This document shows, in pieces, positions 49,653 through 59,441 of a stretch of 64,000 nt of DNA. The notes beneath the pieces are model-generated. The model saw nothing but the letters and a program-made list of their open reading frames with translations, was not told where the DNA came from and ran no database searches. Source of the DNA: an uncultured Bacteroidales bacterium (GTDB taxonomy: Bacteria > Bacteroidota > Bacteroidia > Bacteroidales > Paludibacteraceae); the NCBI GenBank assembly GCA_946616535.1, contig CAMOJA010000004.1:70140-134139 (forward strand). Reading direction: 5' to 3'. The position numbers and the translations under genes are program-made. Each line of letters starts with the position of its first letter. The stretch's first letter is position 1.

Positions 49653-51302
49653 CTATTTGTACAGGAAGCGGCGGATAGACATCTTCGGGGTTTTCTCGAA
49701 GGGCTTGTCCATGAGCTCCACCTTGGCAATCTGGCTGTAGCCGGGCAGCTGGCGGTTGGCACCCAGGCGGATGTTCTCCGGGATTTCGGCCTTGGCCTCG
49801 CTGTCCAGAAGGGCAGTGGCAATGGCCTGTTCGTCGGGGAAGACCAGGGCGACCAGCTTGCCGCCGCGCTCTACCACCACGGATTCCATCACATAAGGCT
49901 GGTTGTTCACCACAGCCTCCAGTTCCTCGGGGTAGATGTTCTGGCCGGAAGGACCCAGGATCATGTTCTTGGAGCGGCCGCGGATGAAGATGTTGCCATC
50001 GGCATCCATGATACCGAGGTCTCCGGTGCGGAGCCAGCCGTCTTCCGTGAAGGCATTGGCCGTAGCTTCCTCGTTCTTGTAGTAGCCGATGGTGATGTTT
50101 TCACCGCGGGCCTGGATTTCACCTACCACGTGGTGCGGGTCTTCGGAGTCGATGCGGACCTCGGCAACGTCTACGGCCTTGCCGCAGGAACCGGCCACAT
50201 ACTTGGTCCAGTGCTCATAGGCCAGGAGCGGGCAGGCTTCCGTCATGCCGTAACCCACCAGGTAGGGGAACTTGATCTTCTTGAACAGGCGCTCCACCTC
50301 CGGGTTGAGGGCTGCGCCGCCCATGATGAACTCCTGCACGTTGCCGCCGAAAGCCTGTACCAGGCCGTCCTTCACCTTCTTATAAATAATGTTGTTGAGG
50401 CCGGGAATCTTGGTGAGCACCTTGATGAGCGGCTTGTCCAGGGTGGGCTTGACCTTGGACTTGTAGATCTTCTCCATGACCAGCGGAACGGTGATGAGGA
50501 GGTAGGGCTTTACCTCGGCGAAGGCCTTGATGAGGGATGCCGGGGTAGGGGCCTTGCCCAGCCAGTAAATGGACGTTCCGTTGCAGAGGGGATAGAGGAA
50601 TTCGATCACGAGGCCGTACATGTGGGCCATGGGCAGCATGGATACCATCTTGTCTCCGGCGGGCACGTTGCGCTGGCTGAAGTCTACGTTGGCACTGAAG
50701 TTACGGTAGGTGAGCATGACGCCCTTGGGGTCTCCGGTAGAGCCGGAGGTGTAGTTGATGGTGGAGAGGTCGTCCCAGTTGTCGGTGGGGAAGACGACGT
50801 CCTCGGGGCCGAACCCCTTGGGGTACTTCTCGGCGAAGAGCTGGTCCAGGTTGTCTACGGTTTCCTGGATCTTGGCGTCGCGGCAGAAGAGTATCTTCCA
50901 GTTGTCTACGTCGAAGACCACCTTGAGGGCGGGCATTTTCTCCGGGTTCATCTTGGCCCAGCGGGCGGCGTTGGTGAACAGGGCGATGCTGTCGCTATGA
51001 TTCACCAGGCCCATGACGCTCTCGGGGGTGAAATCGGCCAGGATGGGGACGATGACCGTCTCGAAGGTATTGACGGCCAGGTATGCGAAGCCCCACTTGG
51101 CGCCGTTGTTGGCGCAGAGGGCTATCTTGTCTCCTTTCTGGAAGCCGGCCTTTTCAAACACAATGTGGAAGCGGGCAATGTCCGTTGCCATCTGTGCGTA
51201 GGTGAAGGAGTCTCCTCCTATGGTGTTGAGGGCAGGTTTGTTCCAGAACTTTCGGGTTGCGTCCTGCAGACGCTGCAGATAATGCGGATAGTTGGTTGCC
51301 AT
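49653..51302 (-). CDS. Long-chain fatty acid-CoA ligase (AMP-binding family)
   Basis: 549 residues from the ATG at 51302; the longer frame starts with a GTG that overlaps the -7 box. Adenylate-forming motifs: INYTSGSTGDPKGVMLTY (A3), VGYGMTEACPLL (A5), WLRTGDLGIMD (A7), RGRSKNMILGPSGQNIYPEELE (A8) and a C-terminal KTPKMSIRRFLYK (A10). Activates fatty acids to acyl-CoA through an acyl-AMP. Stand-alone gene; no signal peptide. Confidence 0.92.
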   Translation of the reverse strand: MATNYPHYLQRLQDATRKFWNKPALNTIGGDSFTYAQMATDIARFHIVFEKAGFQKGDKIALCANNGAKWGFAYLAVNTFETVIVPILADFTPESVMGLVNHSDSIALFTNAARWAKMNPEKMPALKVVFDVDNWKILFCRDAKIQETVDNLDQLFAEKYPKGFGPEDVVFPTDNWDDLSTINYTSGSTGDPKGVMLTYRNFSANVDFSQRNVPAGDKMVSMLPMAHMYGLVIEFLYPLCNGTSIYWLGKAPTPASLIKAFAEVKPYLLITVPLVMEKIYKSKVKPTLDKPLIKVLTKIPGLNNIIYKKVKDGLVQAFGGNVQEFIMGGAALNPEVERLFKKIKFPYLVGYGMTEACPLLAYEHWTKYVAGSCGKAVDVAEVRIDSEDPHHVVGEIQARGENITIGYYKNEEATANAFTEDGWLRTGDLGIMDADGNIFIRGRSKNMILGPSGQNIYPEELEAVVNNQPYVMESVVVERGGKLVALVFPDEQAIATALLDSEAKAEIPENIRLGANRQLPGYSQIAKVELMDKPFEKTPKMSIRRFLYK

Positions 51303-51331
51303 AAACTGTTCTAAAGGTTTTAGTACATCCA

Positions 51332-51368
51332 CAAAGATAGCAATTTTTTTGAAAAATCAGTATATTTG
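51332..51368. promoter_or_regulatory. Divergent -7 boxes for the acyl-CoA synthetase and HAD genes
   Basis: Minus strand TATCTTTG (51332-51339) and plus strand TATATTTG (51361-51368). The plus box ends 6 nt before the HAD ATG (51375), implying a leaderless transcript. -33 elements are not obvious; the two promoters share 21 bp between the boxes. Confidence 0.55.
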
Positions 51369-51374
51369 CAGAAT

Positions 51375-52214
51375 ATGAGACGCAAACCCATCATAGCGCT
51401 TATCTACGACTTCGACGGCACCCTTTCTCCTGGAAACATGCAGGAGTTCGGCTTCATCCAGGCCATCGGCCAAACCCCCGCGGAGTTCTGGGACAAGAGC
51501 AACCGCATTGCCGTGGGGCAGGACGCCTCCAACATCCTCGCCTATATGAAACTCATGTATGACGAGGCCAAGGCCAGCGGCATCAAGCTCACCCGTGAAG
51601 ATTTTGCCCGCTATGGAAAGGACATCAAGCTGTACGAAGGCGTGCGGGACTGGTTCCAGAACGTAAACGACTATGGCAAGGCGCACGGAGTCATCATCGA
51701 GCACTACATCAACTCCTCCGGTCTCACGGAAATCATCGAGGGCTCTCCCATTGCCAGTGCCTTCAAGCACATTTTCGCCGGCAGTTTCATCTACGATGAG
51801 AAGGGGGAGGCTGAATGGCCCGGCATCGCCGTGGACTACACCGCCAAGACGCAGTACCTGTTCAAGATCCAGAAGGGCATCTTCTCTTCCCGGGACGCAG
51901 AGAAAGTGAACGAGTCCCTGGCCGATGAAGCCAAACGCATCCCGTTCACCAACATGATTTATTTTGGAGACGGAGAAACCGACGTCCCTTCCATGAAGCT
52001 GGTCTCCATGTTCGGGGGCAATGCCATTGCCGTCTTCGACCCTTCCCGCCCCGCCAAGAAGGCCGTAGCGCAGAAGCTGCTCCGCCAGGGGCGCGTCAAC
52101 TTCATTACGCCGGCATCCTACACGAAGGATTCCCGCACATTCCGTCTGGTCTGCGCCATCATAGACAAAGTCAAAGCAGACAGTGAATTACATCAATTCA
52201 GCCGATACAGGTAA
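51375..52214 (+). CDS. HAD-superfamily phosphatase
   Basis: 279 residues. HAD motifs: IYDFDGTLS (nucleophile Asp12 and Asp14), YINSSGLTEII (motif II Ser), Lys in the TAKTQYLFKIQKG region (motif III) and YFGDGETDVPSM (motif IV). C1-type cap between motifs I and II. Substrate unknown. Stop and next start are directly adjacent, so it is in an operon with the agmatine-degradation genes and might act on a related metabolite. The open frame starts at a TTG in the promoter; the ATG at 51375 is used. Confidence 0.87.
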   Translation: MRRKPIIALIYDFDGTLSPGNMQEFGFIQAIGQTPAEFWDKSNRIAVGQDASNILAYMKLMYDEAKASGIKLTREDFARYGKDIKLYEGVRDWFQNVNDYGKAHGVIIEHYINSSGLTEIIEGSPIASAFKHIFAGSFIYDEKGEAEWPGIAVDYTAKTQYLFKIQKGIFSSRDAEKVNESLADEAKRIPFTNMIYFGDGETDVPSMKLVSMFGGNAIAVFDPSRPAKKAVAQKLLRQGRVNFITPASYTKDSRTFRLVCAIIDKVKADSELHQFSRYR

Positions 52215-53099
52215 ATGAGAAAACTGAAAATAGGCATGGTGCAGCAGCACTGCACCGCCGACATCCCCGCCAATATAGAGAGCCTGAAGAGCTATATCCG
52301 GGAAGCCGCCTCCAAGGGCGCCCAGCTCGTAGTCCTTCAGGAACTGCACAATTCCCTTTATTTCTGCCAGGAGGAAAACGCCCGGTTGTGTGACCTGGCC
52401 GAGCCCATCCCCGGCCCCTCCACCGAGACCTTCGGCGCACTGGCCAAGGAACTGGGCGTTGTGCTTGTGCTTTCGCTCTTCGAGCGCCGCACCCCGGGCA
52501 TCTACCACAACACTGCCGTCGTCATCGAGGCCGATGGTACCATCGCCGGCAAGTACCGCAAGATGCACATCCCCGACGATCCTCTCTTCTACGAGAAATT
52601 CTACTTCACCCCCGGAGACATGGGCTTCGAGCCCATCAAGACCTCCGTGGGCACCCTGGGCGTCCTGGTGTGCTGGGACCAGTGGTATCCCGAGGCCGCC
52701 CGTGCCATGGCCCTGAACGGAGCCGAGCTCCTCATCTATCCCACAGCCATCGGCGGCGTTCCCACGGACCCCGACTGGGAGCAGGCGCAGCAGCGCCAGG
52801 CCTGGCAGCTTGTACAGCGCGGCCACAGCGTAGCCAACGGCCTGCCCGTCATCACCGTTAACCGTACGGGCGTGGAACCGGACCCGACCGGCCACTCTAC
52901 CGGCATCGATTTCTGGGGCCATTCGTTCGCTACCGGTGCACAGGGAGAGCTCCTCACGGAGTTTGAAAAGGCCGAAGAAGGCGTGCATGTAGTGGAAGTG
53001 GACCTGGAACAGTGCGAGTATGTCCGCCGCGGCTGGCCCTTCCTCAGGGACCGCCGCATCGACGCCTACGATGTGCTTCTCAAACGCTTCGGAAAATGA
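52215..53099 (+). CDS. aguB: N-carbamoylputrescine amidase
   Basis: 294 residues, nitrilase superfamily. Catalytic triad visible: Glu43 in LVVLQELHNS, Lys in GKYRKMHIPDDP and Cys in GVLVCWDQWYPEAAR. The segment LFYEKFYFTPGD and closing WPFLRDRRIDAYD match AguB. Hydrolyses N-carbamoylputrescine to putrescine, CO2 and ammonia. The following agmatine deiminase gene starts inside its stop codon, which confirms the pathway. Confidence 0.95.
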   Translation: MRKLKIGMVQQHCTADIPANIESLKSYIREAASKGAQLVVLQELHNSLYFCQEENARLCDLAEPIPGPSTETFGALAKELGVVLVLSLFERRTPGIYHNTAVVIEADGTIAGKYRKMHIPDDPLFYEKFYFTPGDMGFEPIKTSVGTLGVLVCWDQWYPEAARAMALNGAELLIYPTAIGGVPTDPDWEQAQQRQAWQLVQRGHSVANGLPVITVNRTGVEPDPTGHSTGIDFWGHSFATGAQGELLTEFEKAEEGVHVVEVDLEQCEYVRRGWPFLRDRRIDAYDVLLKRFGK

Positions 53100-54115
53100 G
53101 ACTTCCTGCCGAGTGGGAGCCCCAGGGCTTTGTACAGCTCACCTGGCCGCATCCCGATACCGCCTGGTATGACCTTCCGCACGTGCTGGACTGCTATGTG
53201 GAGGTAGCCAAGGCCATTACCCGTTACGAGCCGCTTCTGATTGTCTGCCGCGACAAGGCTGAAACTCTTGCGGACATGCGTTCCCGCGGCTTTGAACCAT
53301 CGGCCCGCATTCGCATGGTGGAATGCCCGCTCAATGATACATGGGCGCGGGACCACGGTGCCATTTCGGTCGTGGGGGAGCAGGGAGAAAAAGCCATCCT
53401 CGACTTTGTTTTCAACGGCTGGGGCCTCAAGTTCGGAAGCGACCTTGACAACCAGATTACCCGGAATATCTATGGAAAAGGCGTTTGGGCTGCAGATGTG
53501 AAGTATGAGGATATGCGTCCTTTTGTGCTCGAAGGCGGCAGCATCGATACCGACGGCTGCGGAACGCTCATGGCTACGTCCGAGTGCCTGCTGTCCCTTA
53601 ACCGGAACGAGTATCTTTCCCGGGAAGAGATTGAGGCGCACCTCTCCCGTGCATTCGGTCTCAGGCGCATCCTGTGGCTTGATCACGGCGGAATCATAGG
53701 AGACGATACCGACAGCCATGTAGACATCCTGGCCCGCTTCTGCAGCCCGGACACCATTGCCTTCACGGCCTGTGACAATCCTTCAGATGATAACTATGCG
53801 GCCCTGAAGGCCATGGAAGAGCAGCTTCGCACCTTCCGCACCCTTGACGGAAAGCCTTACAATCTGGTTCCGCTTCCCCTGCCGGAGCCCCTGTACCTGG
53901 ACGATTACCGTCTTCCGGCCTCCTATGCCAACTTCCTGGTGGTGAACGGCGCCGTCCTCATGCCGGGAGCCGGTTCTGCGCTGGATGAGGTGGCTGCGTC
54001 AAGACTCCGCAGCGCGTTCCCGGGCCGTACAGTAGAAGTTATCGACTGCCGTGCCCTTCTTTCCGGACACGGCGGTCTTCACTGCATTACCATGAATTAC
54101 CCGGAAGGGTTCTAG
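53096..54115 (+). CDS. aguA: Agmatine deiminase
   Basis: 339 residues from the ATG at 53096 that overlaps the aguB stop by 4 bp. PAD-type guanidine deiminase: LPAEWEPQGFVQLTWPHPDTAW, NDTWARDHGAISV (catalytic Asp), FVLEGGSIDTDG, LDHGGIIGDDTDSHVD (catalytic His) and GGLHCITMNYP (nucleophile Cys near the C-terminus). Converts agmatine to N-carbamoylputrescine, the substrate of AguB. Followed by a terminator shared with the convergent ompA-like gene. Confidence 0.95.
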   Translation: MRLPAEWEPQGFVQLTWPHPDTAWYDLPHVLDCYVEVAKAITRYEPLLIVCRDKAETLADMRSRGFEPSARIRMVECPLNDTWARDHGAISVVGEQGEKAILDFVFNGWGLKFGSDLDNQITRNIYGKGVWAADVKYEDMRPFVLEGGSIDTDGCGTLMATSECLLSLNRNEYLSREEIEAHLSRAFGLRRILWLDHGGIIGDDTDSHVDILARFCSPDTIAFTACDNPSDDNYAALKAMEEQLRTFRTLDGKPYNLVPLPLPEPLYLDDYRLPASYANFLVVNGAVLMPGAGSALDEVAASRLRSAFPGRTVEVIDCRALLSGHGGLHCITMNYPEGF

Positions 54116-54133
54116 AACAAAACATTTATGAAA

Positions 54134-54159
54134 AAAGCACCTCTCAGAGGAGGTGCTTT
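54134..54159. terminator. Bidirectional terminator after aguA and the first ompA-like gene
   Basis: Perfect 10-bp stem AAAGCACCTC / GAGGTGCTTT, 6-nt loop, A tract before and T tract after. Confidence 0.88.
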
Positions 54160-54184
54160 CTTATTATAATGTATAAGTCTTGAC

Positions 54185-55390
54185 TTACTTAACCTCGATG
54201 GTGACCACGCGGTTCTTGGCGGCGCCGTTGAACAGCTGGACAGAAGCACCGTGGGCTGCGGTCTCGATGTTTTCCTCGGAGGCACCGGCCTTCTTGAGGA
54301 GGTTGACAACGGTCTTTACGCGCTGCTCGGAGAGCTGCTGGTTGCGCTTGGCAGAGCCGGTCTGTTTGTCGGCGTAGCCGTTGACGGAGAGCTTGGTGTC
54401 GGGGGTGAGGACGCTCTGGGTGAAGAACTCCAGGTGAGCCTTCTCGCGGGCCGAAAGCTGAGCGCTGCCGCAGTCGAAGTAGAGGGTGATGGGGGAACCG
54501 GGCTTCACGTCTACGGCGGTGAAGGTACCGTTCTCATACAGGTAGGTCTGGCCGTTTACGAGCTGACGGTAAGGAGCGAGCTGCTTCTCCAGCTGGGCAG
54601 CCTTGTCACGCAGGGCGGCGTTCTCCTTTTCGAGGGCAGCGGCTTTCTCTGCGAGGGAGTTGTACTGCTCCACGGTGAAGGGAACGGGAACTACGACGGG
54701 AGTAATCTCGCTGTGGCGGTCGAAGTTGGTCTTGCCCAGGTTGAAGGCCAGGCCGATGGTAGCCGACGGGAACAGGGCCACGCGGTCGGAGTCCGTGGTG
54801 TAGGCGGAACCTTTTCCGGCGAGAACCATCAGATCCAGAGTAACATTAATGCGCTCGGTGACGCGGAGGATGTTGAGGAGACCCAGACCGGCAGCCCACT
54901 CATGGTTGCGGGTGGTCTTGGCAAAGGGAGTGCGGCTCTTGTTCACGTTCAGAAGACCCATGGTTGCATAGGGAGCGAAATCCCAGAAGCGGTCTGCCTT
55001 GTAGCCTGCGATGGAGTTGGAAATGTTCCAGAGGATATCTCCGTGGAAATAGTGGAAGCCGTAGGGCGTATTGGCGTCAATTCCGTTAGCGTCGAAAACC
55101 TGCTTGCTGTTATTCCACATACCGTGATATCCCAGACGGGCGCCCACAGCGGGAGTCCACCACTTGCCGAAGTTTACGTCCAAGGCCAGTCCCATTTCTC
55201 CCCAGGTCTTGGGCTGGGAAGGATGCATGATGGTAGAATTGATACCGGCACCGATTCCGATGAAGGTGTTGTCAAAGGCCTTGTTGGTCTCGTAGGCACC
55301 GCGTTTGGTGTTTTCCTGGGCATTTGCGCTCACGGAAACAAGGAGACTTGCTGCTGCAAGGGCTCCGAGAATCATTTTGATACCTTTCAT
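54185..55390 (-). CDS. OmpA-family outer-membrane protein (paralogue 1)
   Basis: 401 residues. Signal peptide to ANAQE. An eight-strand barrel covers about 25-240 (NTFIGIGAGINSTIM to TIGLAFNLGKTNF). A coiled coil (LAEKAAALEKENAALRDKAAQLEK) leads to an OmpA-type peptidoglycan-binding domain at about 290-401: ITLYFDCGSAQLSAREKAHLEFF, KLSVNGYADKQTGSAKRNQQLSEQRVKTV. Likely an abundant structural outer-membrane protein linking to the wall. Tandem paralogue of the next gene, especially similar in the C-terminal half. It has its own promoter. Confidence 0.93.
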   Translation of the reverse strand: MKGIKMILGALAAASLLVSVSANAQENTKRGAYETNKAFDNTFIGIGAGINSTIMHPSQPKTWGEMGLALDVNFGKWWTPAVGARLGYHGMWNNSKQVFDANGIDANTPYGFHYFHGDILWNISNSIAGYKADRFWDFAPYATMGLLNVNKSRTPFAKTTRNHEWAAGLGLLNILRVTERINVTLDLMVLAGKGSAYTTDSDRVALFPSATIGLAFNLGKTNFDRHSEITPVVVPVPFTVEQYNSLAEKAAALEKENAALRDKAAQLEKQLAPYRQLVNGQTYLYENGTFTAVDVKPGSPITLYFDCGSAQLSAREKAHLEFFTQSVLTPDTKLSVNGYADKQTGSAKRNQQLSEQRVKTVVNLLKKAGASEENIETAAHGASVQLFNGAAKNRVVTIEVK

Positions 55391-55428
55391 AATTATGTTT
55401 AATTTGTTTTTGTCTATCTTACAACCTA

Positions 55429-55459
55429 CAAATTTAATCCTTTTTTACAGATTTGCAAA
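55429..55459 (-). promoter_or_regulatory. Promoter of ompA paralogue 1
   Basis: -33 TTTG (55456-55459), 19-nt spacer, -7 TAAATTTG (55429-55436). About 39 nt from the ATG. Confidence 0.78.
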
Positions 55460-55477
55460 GCCTGCCGGACGAATGCA

Positions 55478-55507
55478 AAGAAAGCACCTCCGAGAAGGTG
55501 CTTTCTT
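55478..55507 (-). terminator. Terminator of ompA paralogue 2
   Basis: Perfect 12-bp stem AAGAAAGCACCT / AGGTGCTTTCTT, 6-nt loop. The core (AAAGCACCT) is the same as in the terminator of paralogue 1, consistent with duplication of the gene plus terminator. Confidence 0.85.
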
Positions 55508-55533
55508 GTGATGAATGGTATGGTAAGCGAAAC

Positions 55534-56733
55534 TTACTTGACCTCGATGGTGACCACGCGGTTCTTGGCGGCGCCGTTGAACAGCTGGATGGTAGCACCG
55601 TGAGCGGCGGTCTCGATGTTTTCCTCGGAGGCACCGGCCTTCTTCAGGAGGTCGACAACGGTCTTTACGCGCTGCTCGGAGAGCTTCTGGTTGCGCTTGG
55701 CGGTGCCGGTCTGCTTGTCGGCGTAGCCGTTGACGGACAGCTTGGTGTCGGCGTTCACGACGTTCTGGGTGAAGTACTCCAGGTGGGCCTTCTCACGGGC
55801 GGAGAGCTTGGCGCTGCCGCAGTCGAAGTAGAGGGTGAGAGGGGAACCGGCCTTTACGTCAACAGCGGTGAAGGTGCCATTCTCGTAGAGGTAGGTCTGG
55901 CCGTTCACGAGGTTCTTGAAAGGAGCGAGCTCGTTCTCCAGGGCAGCGATCTTGTCCTTGAGGGCGGCGTTCTCTTTCTCCAGGGCAGCCACTTTGTCGG
56001 CGAGGGCATTGTACTGCTCGGTGGTGAAGGGCACGGGGATCACTACAGGAGTGATGCTGCTGTGACGGTCAAAGTTGGTCTTGCCCAGGTTGAAGGCGAG
56101 GCCGACGGTGGCGGAGAGCGGGAACTCGAAGTGACCGATGCTCTTGATCACGTTCACATTGTAGGTGCTGGCCTTGGCAATCATGGCGCGCAGGTCCAGG
56201 GTGATGGCAACGCGGTTGGACACGCGGAAGGTGTTGTAGAAACCACCGCCCATGATCCACTCGTTATCCTTGTTCACGCGGGCGTAACCACCGGAGATGT
56301 AGGGGTTCACGTTCCACACGCGGGTCTCTTTGTAACCCCAGAAGGTGTTGATGAAGTTCCAGAGGAGGTCTCCGGTTACGAAGTGCTGCTGAGTCTTTCC
56401 GAAACCTTCGCCCTTGACGTCGTTGGAGATACCGAGGTAGTTGATACGGCCGCCGATGAACGGAGTCCACCACTTACCGAAAGCTACGTCGATGGCCAGG
56501 CCGCCTTTGCCCTGGGCGAAAGGAATGCCATCCTTGTTCTGGAGGTTGAGACCGGCGTTGATACCTGCACCGATGCCGATGAAGGTGTTGTCAAAGGCCT
56601 TGTTGGTCTCGTAGGCACCGCGGACGATCTTACCGTTTTCGTCGCGGTTGGCATTCTCCTGAGCGTTGGCGCTGAAGGAGAAAAGGAGGCTTGCTGTTGC
56701 AAGGGCTCCGAGAATCATTTTGATACCTTTCAT
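55534..56733 (-). CDS. OmpA-family outer-membrane protein (paralogue 2)
   Basis: 399 residues with the same architecture as its neighbour: signal peptide to ANAQE, barrel (FIGIGAGINAGLNLQ to VGLAFNLGKTNFDRH), coiled coil (LADKVAALEKENAALKDKIAALENELAPF) and OmpA domain (YFDCGSAKLSAREKAHLEYF). The last about 130 residues are nearly the same in both paralogues, while barrels and loops differ, as expected for surface variation. Its mRNA leader of about 60 nt contains a small GGGTA / TACCC hairpin (56774-56788). Confidence 0.93.
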   Translation of the reverse strand: MKGIKMILGALATASLLFSFSANAQENANRDENGKIVRGAYETNKAFDNTFIGIGAGINAGLNLQNKDGIPFAQGKGGLAIDVAFGKWWTPFIGGRINYLGISNDVKGEGFGKTQQHFVTGDLLWNFINTFWGYKETRVWNVNPYISGGYARVNKDNEWIMGGGFYNTFRVSNRVAITLDLRAMIAKASTYNVNVIKSIGHFEFPLSATVGLAFNLGKTNFDRHSSITPVVIPVPFTTEQYNALADKVAALEKENAALKDKIAALENELAPFKNLVNGQTYLYENGTFTAVDVKAGSPLTLYFDCGSAKLSAREKAHLEYFTQNVVNADTKLSVNGYADKQTGTAKRNQKLSEQRVKTVVDLLKKAGASEENIETAAHGATIQLFNGAAKNRVVTIEVK

Positions 56734-56799
56734 AATTTAGTTATTGCTTTAAAAAAATCTTCTCTCACTTTCAGGGTATAATCTACCCTATTATCTGTG

Positions 56800-56831
56800 C
56801 AAAGTTATGCAATATTTTCCGGCGAGCCAAA
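56800..56831 (-). promoter_or_regulatory. Promoter of ompA paralogue 2
   Basis: -33 TTTG (56828-56831), 20-nt spacer, -7 TAACTTTG (56800-56807). Confidence 0.75.
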
Positions 56832-56872
56832 TTTTCCGGGAAAAACTTTTTATTATTTTAGTCAAAAGAATG

Positions 56873-56880
56873 TATCTTTG
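56873..56880 (+). promoter_or_regulatory. -7 box (TATCTTTG) for uvrB
   Basis: TAnnTTTG match 18 nt before the uvrB ATG at 56899; -33 not evident. Confidence 0.55.
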
Positions 56881-56898
56881 CAGGGCATCAGTACCTGT

Positions 56899-59097
56899 AT
56901 GGATTTCAATTTACAATCTTCATATGCTCCTTCCGGCGACCAGCCGGAGGCCATTGACCAGCTCTGCAAAGCCCTCGGGGAAGGCGTGAACAATGTCACG
57001 CTCCTCGGCGTCACGGGGTCGGGAAAGACCTTCACCATGGCCAACGTCATCCAGCGCCTGCAGCGCCCGGCCCTCATCCTGAGCCACAACAAGACGCTTG
57101 CGGCACAGCTCTACGGAGAGTTCAAGGCCTTTTTCCCGCACAATGCCGTAGAGTATTTCGTGTCCTACTATGATTACTATCAGCCAGAGGCTTACATCCC
57201 TACCACCGACACTTACATCGAGAAAGACCTCTCCATCAACGACAAGATCGATGAGCTGCGCGTAAGTGCGGCTTCGGCCCTCATGAGCGGAAGAAGGGAT
57301 GTCATTGTCATCTCCTCCGTGAGCTGCCTGTACGGCATCGGCAATCCCGACGACTTCCACGACCAGACGGTGACGGTGAGAAAAGGGGAAGAGATGTCCA
57401 TGACGCGCCTCCTCTATAAAATAGTGGACGCCCTCTACTACCGTACTGAGACCGACTTCAAGCGCGGCTCTTTCCGTGTGCGCGGGGACACCGTGGACAT
57501 TTTCCTCGGAGGAGCCGATTATGCCGCCCGCATCGAATTCTTCGGGGACGAGGTGGACCGCATCGCGCTCATCGACCCGGTGAGCGGCGCCGTTTTCGAA
57601 GAGCTGGAGAAGATAGACCTCTATCCGGCCAAGAACTTCGTTACGTCCAAGGAAAAGGGTGCCAAGGCCGTGAGCCAGATTCAGGAGGACCTGGTGAAGC
57701 AGGTAGAGTACTTCGAGTCCATCGGCAAGTTCCTGGAGGCCAAGCGCCTGAAGCAGCGCGTGGAGTACGACATCGAGATGATCAAGGAAATGGGCTACTG
57801 CCCCGGCGTGGAAAACTATTCCCGCTACTTTGACGGCCGAAAGCCCGGTCAGCGCCCTTTCACCCTCATCGACTATTTCCCCGACGACTTCCTGGTGTTC
57901 ATTGACGAGAGCCACGTGACGCTTCCGCAGATCCGGGCCATGTACGGGGGTGACCATTCCCGCAAGGAAACGCTGGTGGAGTACGGCTTCCGCCTTCCCG
58001 CCGCCAGCGACAACCGGCCGCTTACCTTTGACGAGTTCGAGGCCGTCACGCATCAGACCGTGTATGTGAGCGCCACGCCGGCCGACTACGAGCTGGAGAA
58101 GTCCGAGGGCCTGGTGGTGGAGCAGATTGTGCGCCCGACGGGCCTCCTGGATCCGCCCATCGAAGTGCGTCCTACCAAGAACCAGGTGGACGACCTCATG
58201 GAGGAAATCCGGCAACGGGCCCAGAAGGACGAGCGCGTGCTGGTGACCACCCTCACCAAGCGCATGGCCGAGGAACTGGACAGCTACTTTGGCCGTAACG
58301 GCGTACGCTGCCGCTACATCCACTCCGACGTAGACACGGCCGAGCGGGTGGAGATTATCGAGGACTTCAAGAACGGCCTGTTCGACGTGCTCATCGGCGT
58401 CAACCTTCTCCGCGAGGGCCTGGACATCCCCACGGTGTCCCTCGTGGCCATCCTGGATGCCGACAAGGAGGGCTTCCTCCGGAGCGGCCGTGCGCTTACC
58501 CAGACGGCCGGCCGTGCCGCCCGAAACGTTCACGGCCTTGTGATCATGTATGCCGATTCCATCACCCAGAGCATGGATGAGACCATCCGGGAAACCGCCC
58601 GCCGCCGTGCCAAGCAGCAGGAATACAACAAGCTCCACGGAATTACGCCCATGCAGGTGCAGACCCGCGCCAACGTGCTCATGAGCGAGCTCGTCAAATC
58701 CGGCGAAGATACCACCCACATCTCCGGCTTCCTGAACCCCGTTCTGCAGAACAGCGTCACGGGTCATGTGAGCGCCCCCGACAGCGTGTCCAGCCCCGTT
58801 TATGTACCATCGGCCTCCGAGCTGGGCAGGGGAGACGTCTCCGTGGGCCTCGGGCACGACGCCCGCCGCGAAGGGACATCGGCCTACGTGGACGGCTACG
58901 TGAAGGCCGACCTTGCCGCCGTCCTGCAGGACCCCGTCATCCGCTCCATGTCCCGCGAGCAGGTGGAGAAGGCCGCCGCCGAGGCCAAGCGCAAGATGCA
59001 AAAAGCGGCCGCCGACCTGGATTTCACGGCCGCCGCCAAGTATCGCGACGAAATGTGGGCGCTGGAGGAGTACCTGAAGGTGTGGAGGGAGGTGTAG
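56899..59097 (+). CDS. uvrB: Excinuclease ABC subunit B
   Basis: 732 residues from [20 protein letters not shown]; the open frame upstream is not UvrB-like. Walker A GVTGSGKT (37-44), beta-hairpin [20 protein letters not shown], Walker [13 protein letters not shown], helicase motif [22 protein letters not shown], motif [11 protein letters not shown] and the C-terminal UVR domain ([24 protein letters not shown]). It loads on damage after UvrA and recruits UvrC. It is longer than usual because of about 60 extra residues ([20 protein letters not shown] to [10 protein letters not shown]) in the linker before the UVR domain. Confidence 0.97.
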   Translation: MDFNLQSSYAPSGDQPEAIDQLCKALGEGVNNVTLLGVTGSGKTFTMANVIQRLQRPALILSHNKTLAAQLYGEFKAFFPHNAVEYFVSYYDYYQPEAYIPTTDTYIEKDLSINDKIDELRVSAASALMSGRRDVIVISSVSCLYGIGNPDDFHDQTVTVRKGEEMSMTRLLYKIVDALYYRTETDFKRGSFRVRGDTVDIFLGGADYAARIEFFGDEVDRIALIDPVSGAVFEELEKIDLYPAKNFVTSKEKGAKAVSQIQEDLVKQVEYFESIGKFLEAKRLKQRVEYDIEMIKEMGYCPGVENYSRYFDGRKPGQRPFTLIDYFPDDFLVFIDESHVTLPQIRAMYGGDHSRKETLVEYGFRLPAASDNRPLTFDEFEAVTHQTVYVSATPADYELEKSEGLVVEQIVRPTGLLDPPIEVRPTKNQVDDLMEEIRQRAQKDERVLVTTLTKRMAEELDSYFGRNGVRCRYIHSDVDTAERVEIIEDFKNGLFDVLIGVNLLREGLDIPTVSLVAILDADKEGFLRSGRALTQTAGRAARNVHGLVIMYADSITQSMDETIRETARRRAKQQEYNKLHGITPMQVQTRANVLMSELVKSGEDTTHISGFLNPVLQNSVTGHVSAPDSVSSPVYVPSASELGRGDVSVGLGHDARREGTSAYVDGYVKADLAAVLQDPVIRSMSREQVEKAAAEAKRKMQKAAADLDFTAAAKYRDEMWALEEYLKVWREV

Positions 59098-59147
59098 CGC
59101 GGTGGCGACATGCGCCGCGGTGGCGGCCTTGCCGTGCTGCCGGTCTT

Positions 59148-59280
59148 GCCGCGTTGACACACAGAATGCACCAGAGGCCGATTTCGCGTCAACGCGGCAG
59201 CAAAAACGCCCGTTTTGCCGAAAAACCTTGCCGCGTTGACACACAGAACGCACAGAATGGCGTTTTTGCGTCAACGCGGC
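59148..59280. repeat. Paired hairpin repeat, units A and B
   Basis: Two units, each an 11-bp inverted repeat (GCCGCGTTGAC / GTCAACGCGGC) around exactly 29 nt: 59148-59198 and 59230-59280, with 31 nt between units. Lies directly downstream of uvrB. Confidence 0.85.
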
Positions 59281-59396
59281 CGGAGTGGTACATCGTCCCA
59301 CCTGTATCGTTTCGTGTCCGCACCTGCAACGTTTCGCCTTTCTACCTGCAACGACCTGTCTCGGCGTGGCGGTTAAATGGCTTATAATCAGTAAAA

Positions 59397-59441
59397 TAGC
59401 ACAACTGATGGGTGCGTTTTTGATACCCGCCAGTTGTGCTA
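59397..59441. repeat. Inverted repeat at the start of the dispersed repeat, copy 1
   Basis: TAGCACAACTG / CAGTTGTGCTA (59397-59407 and 59431-59441) with an inner GGGT / ACCC pair; a stable two-step hairpin. Confidence 0.7.
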
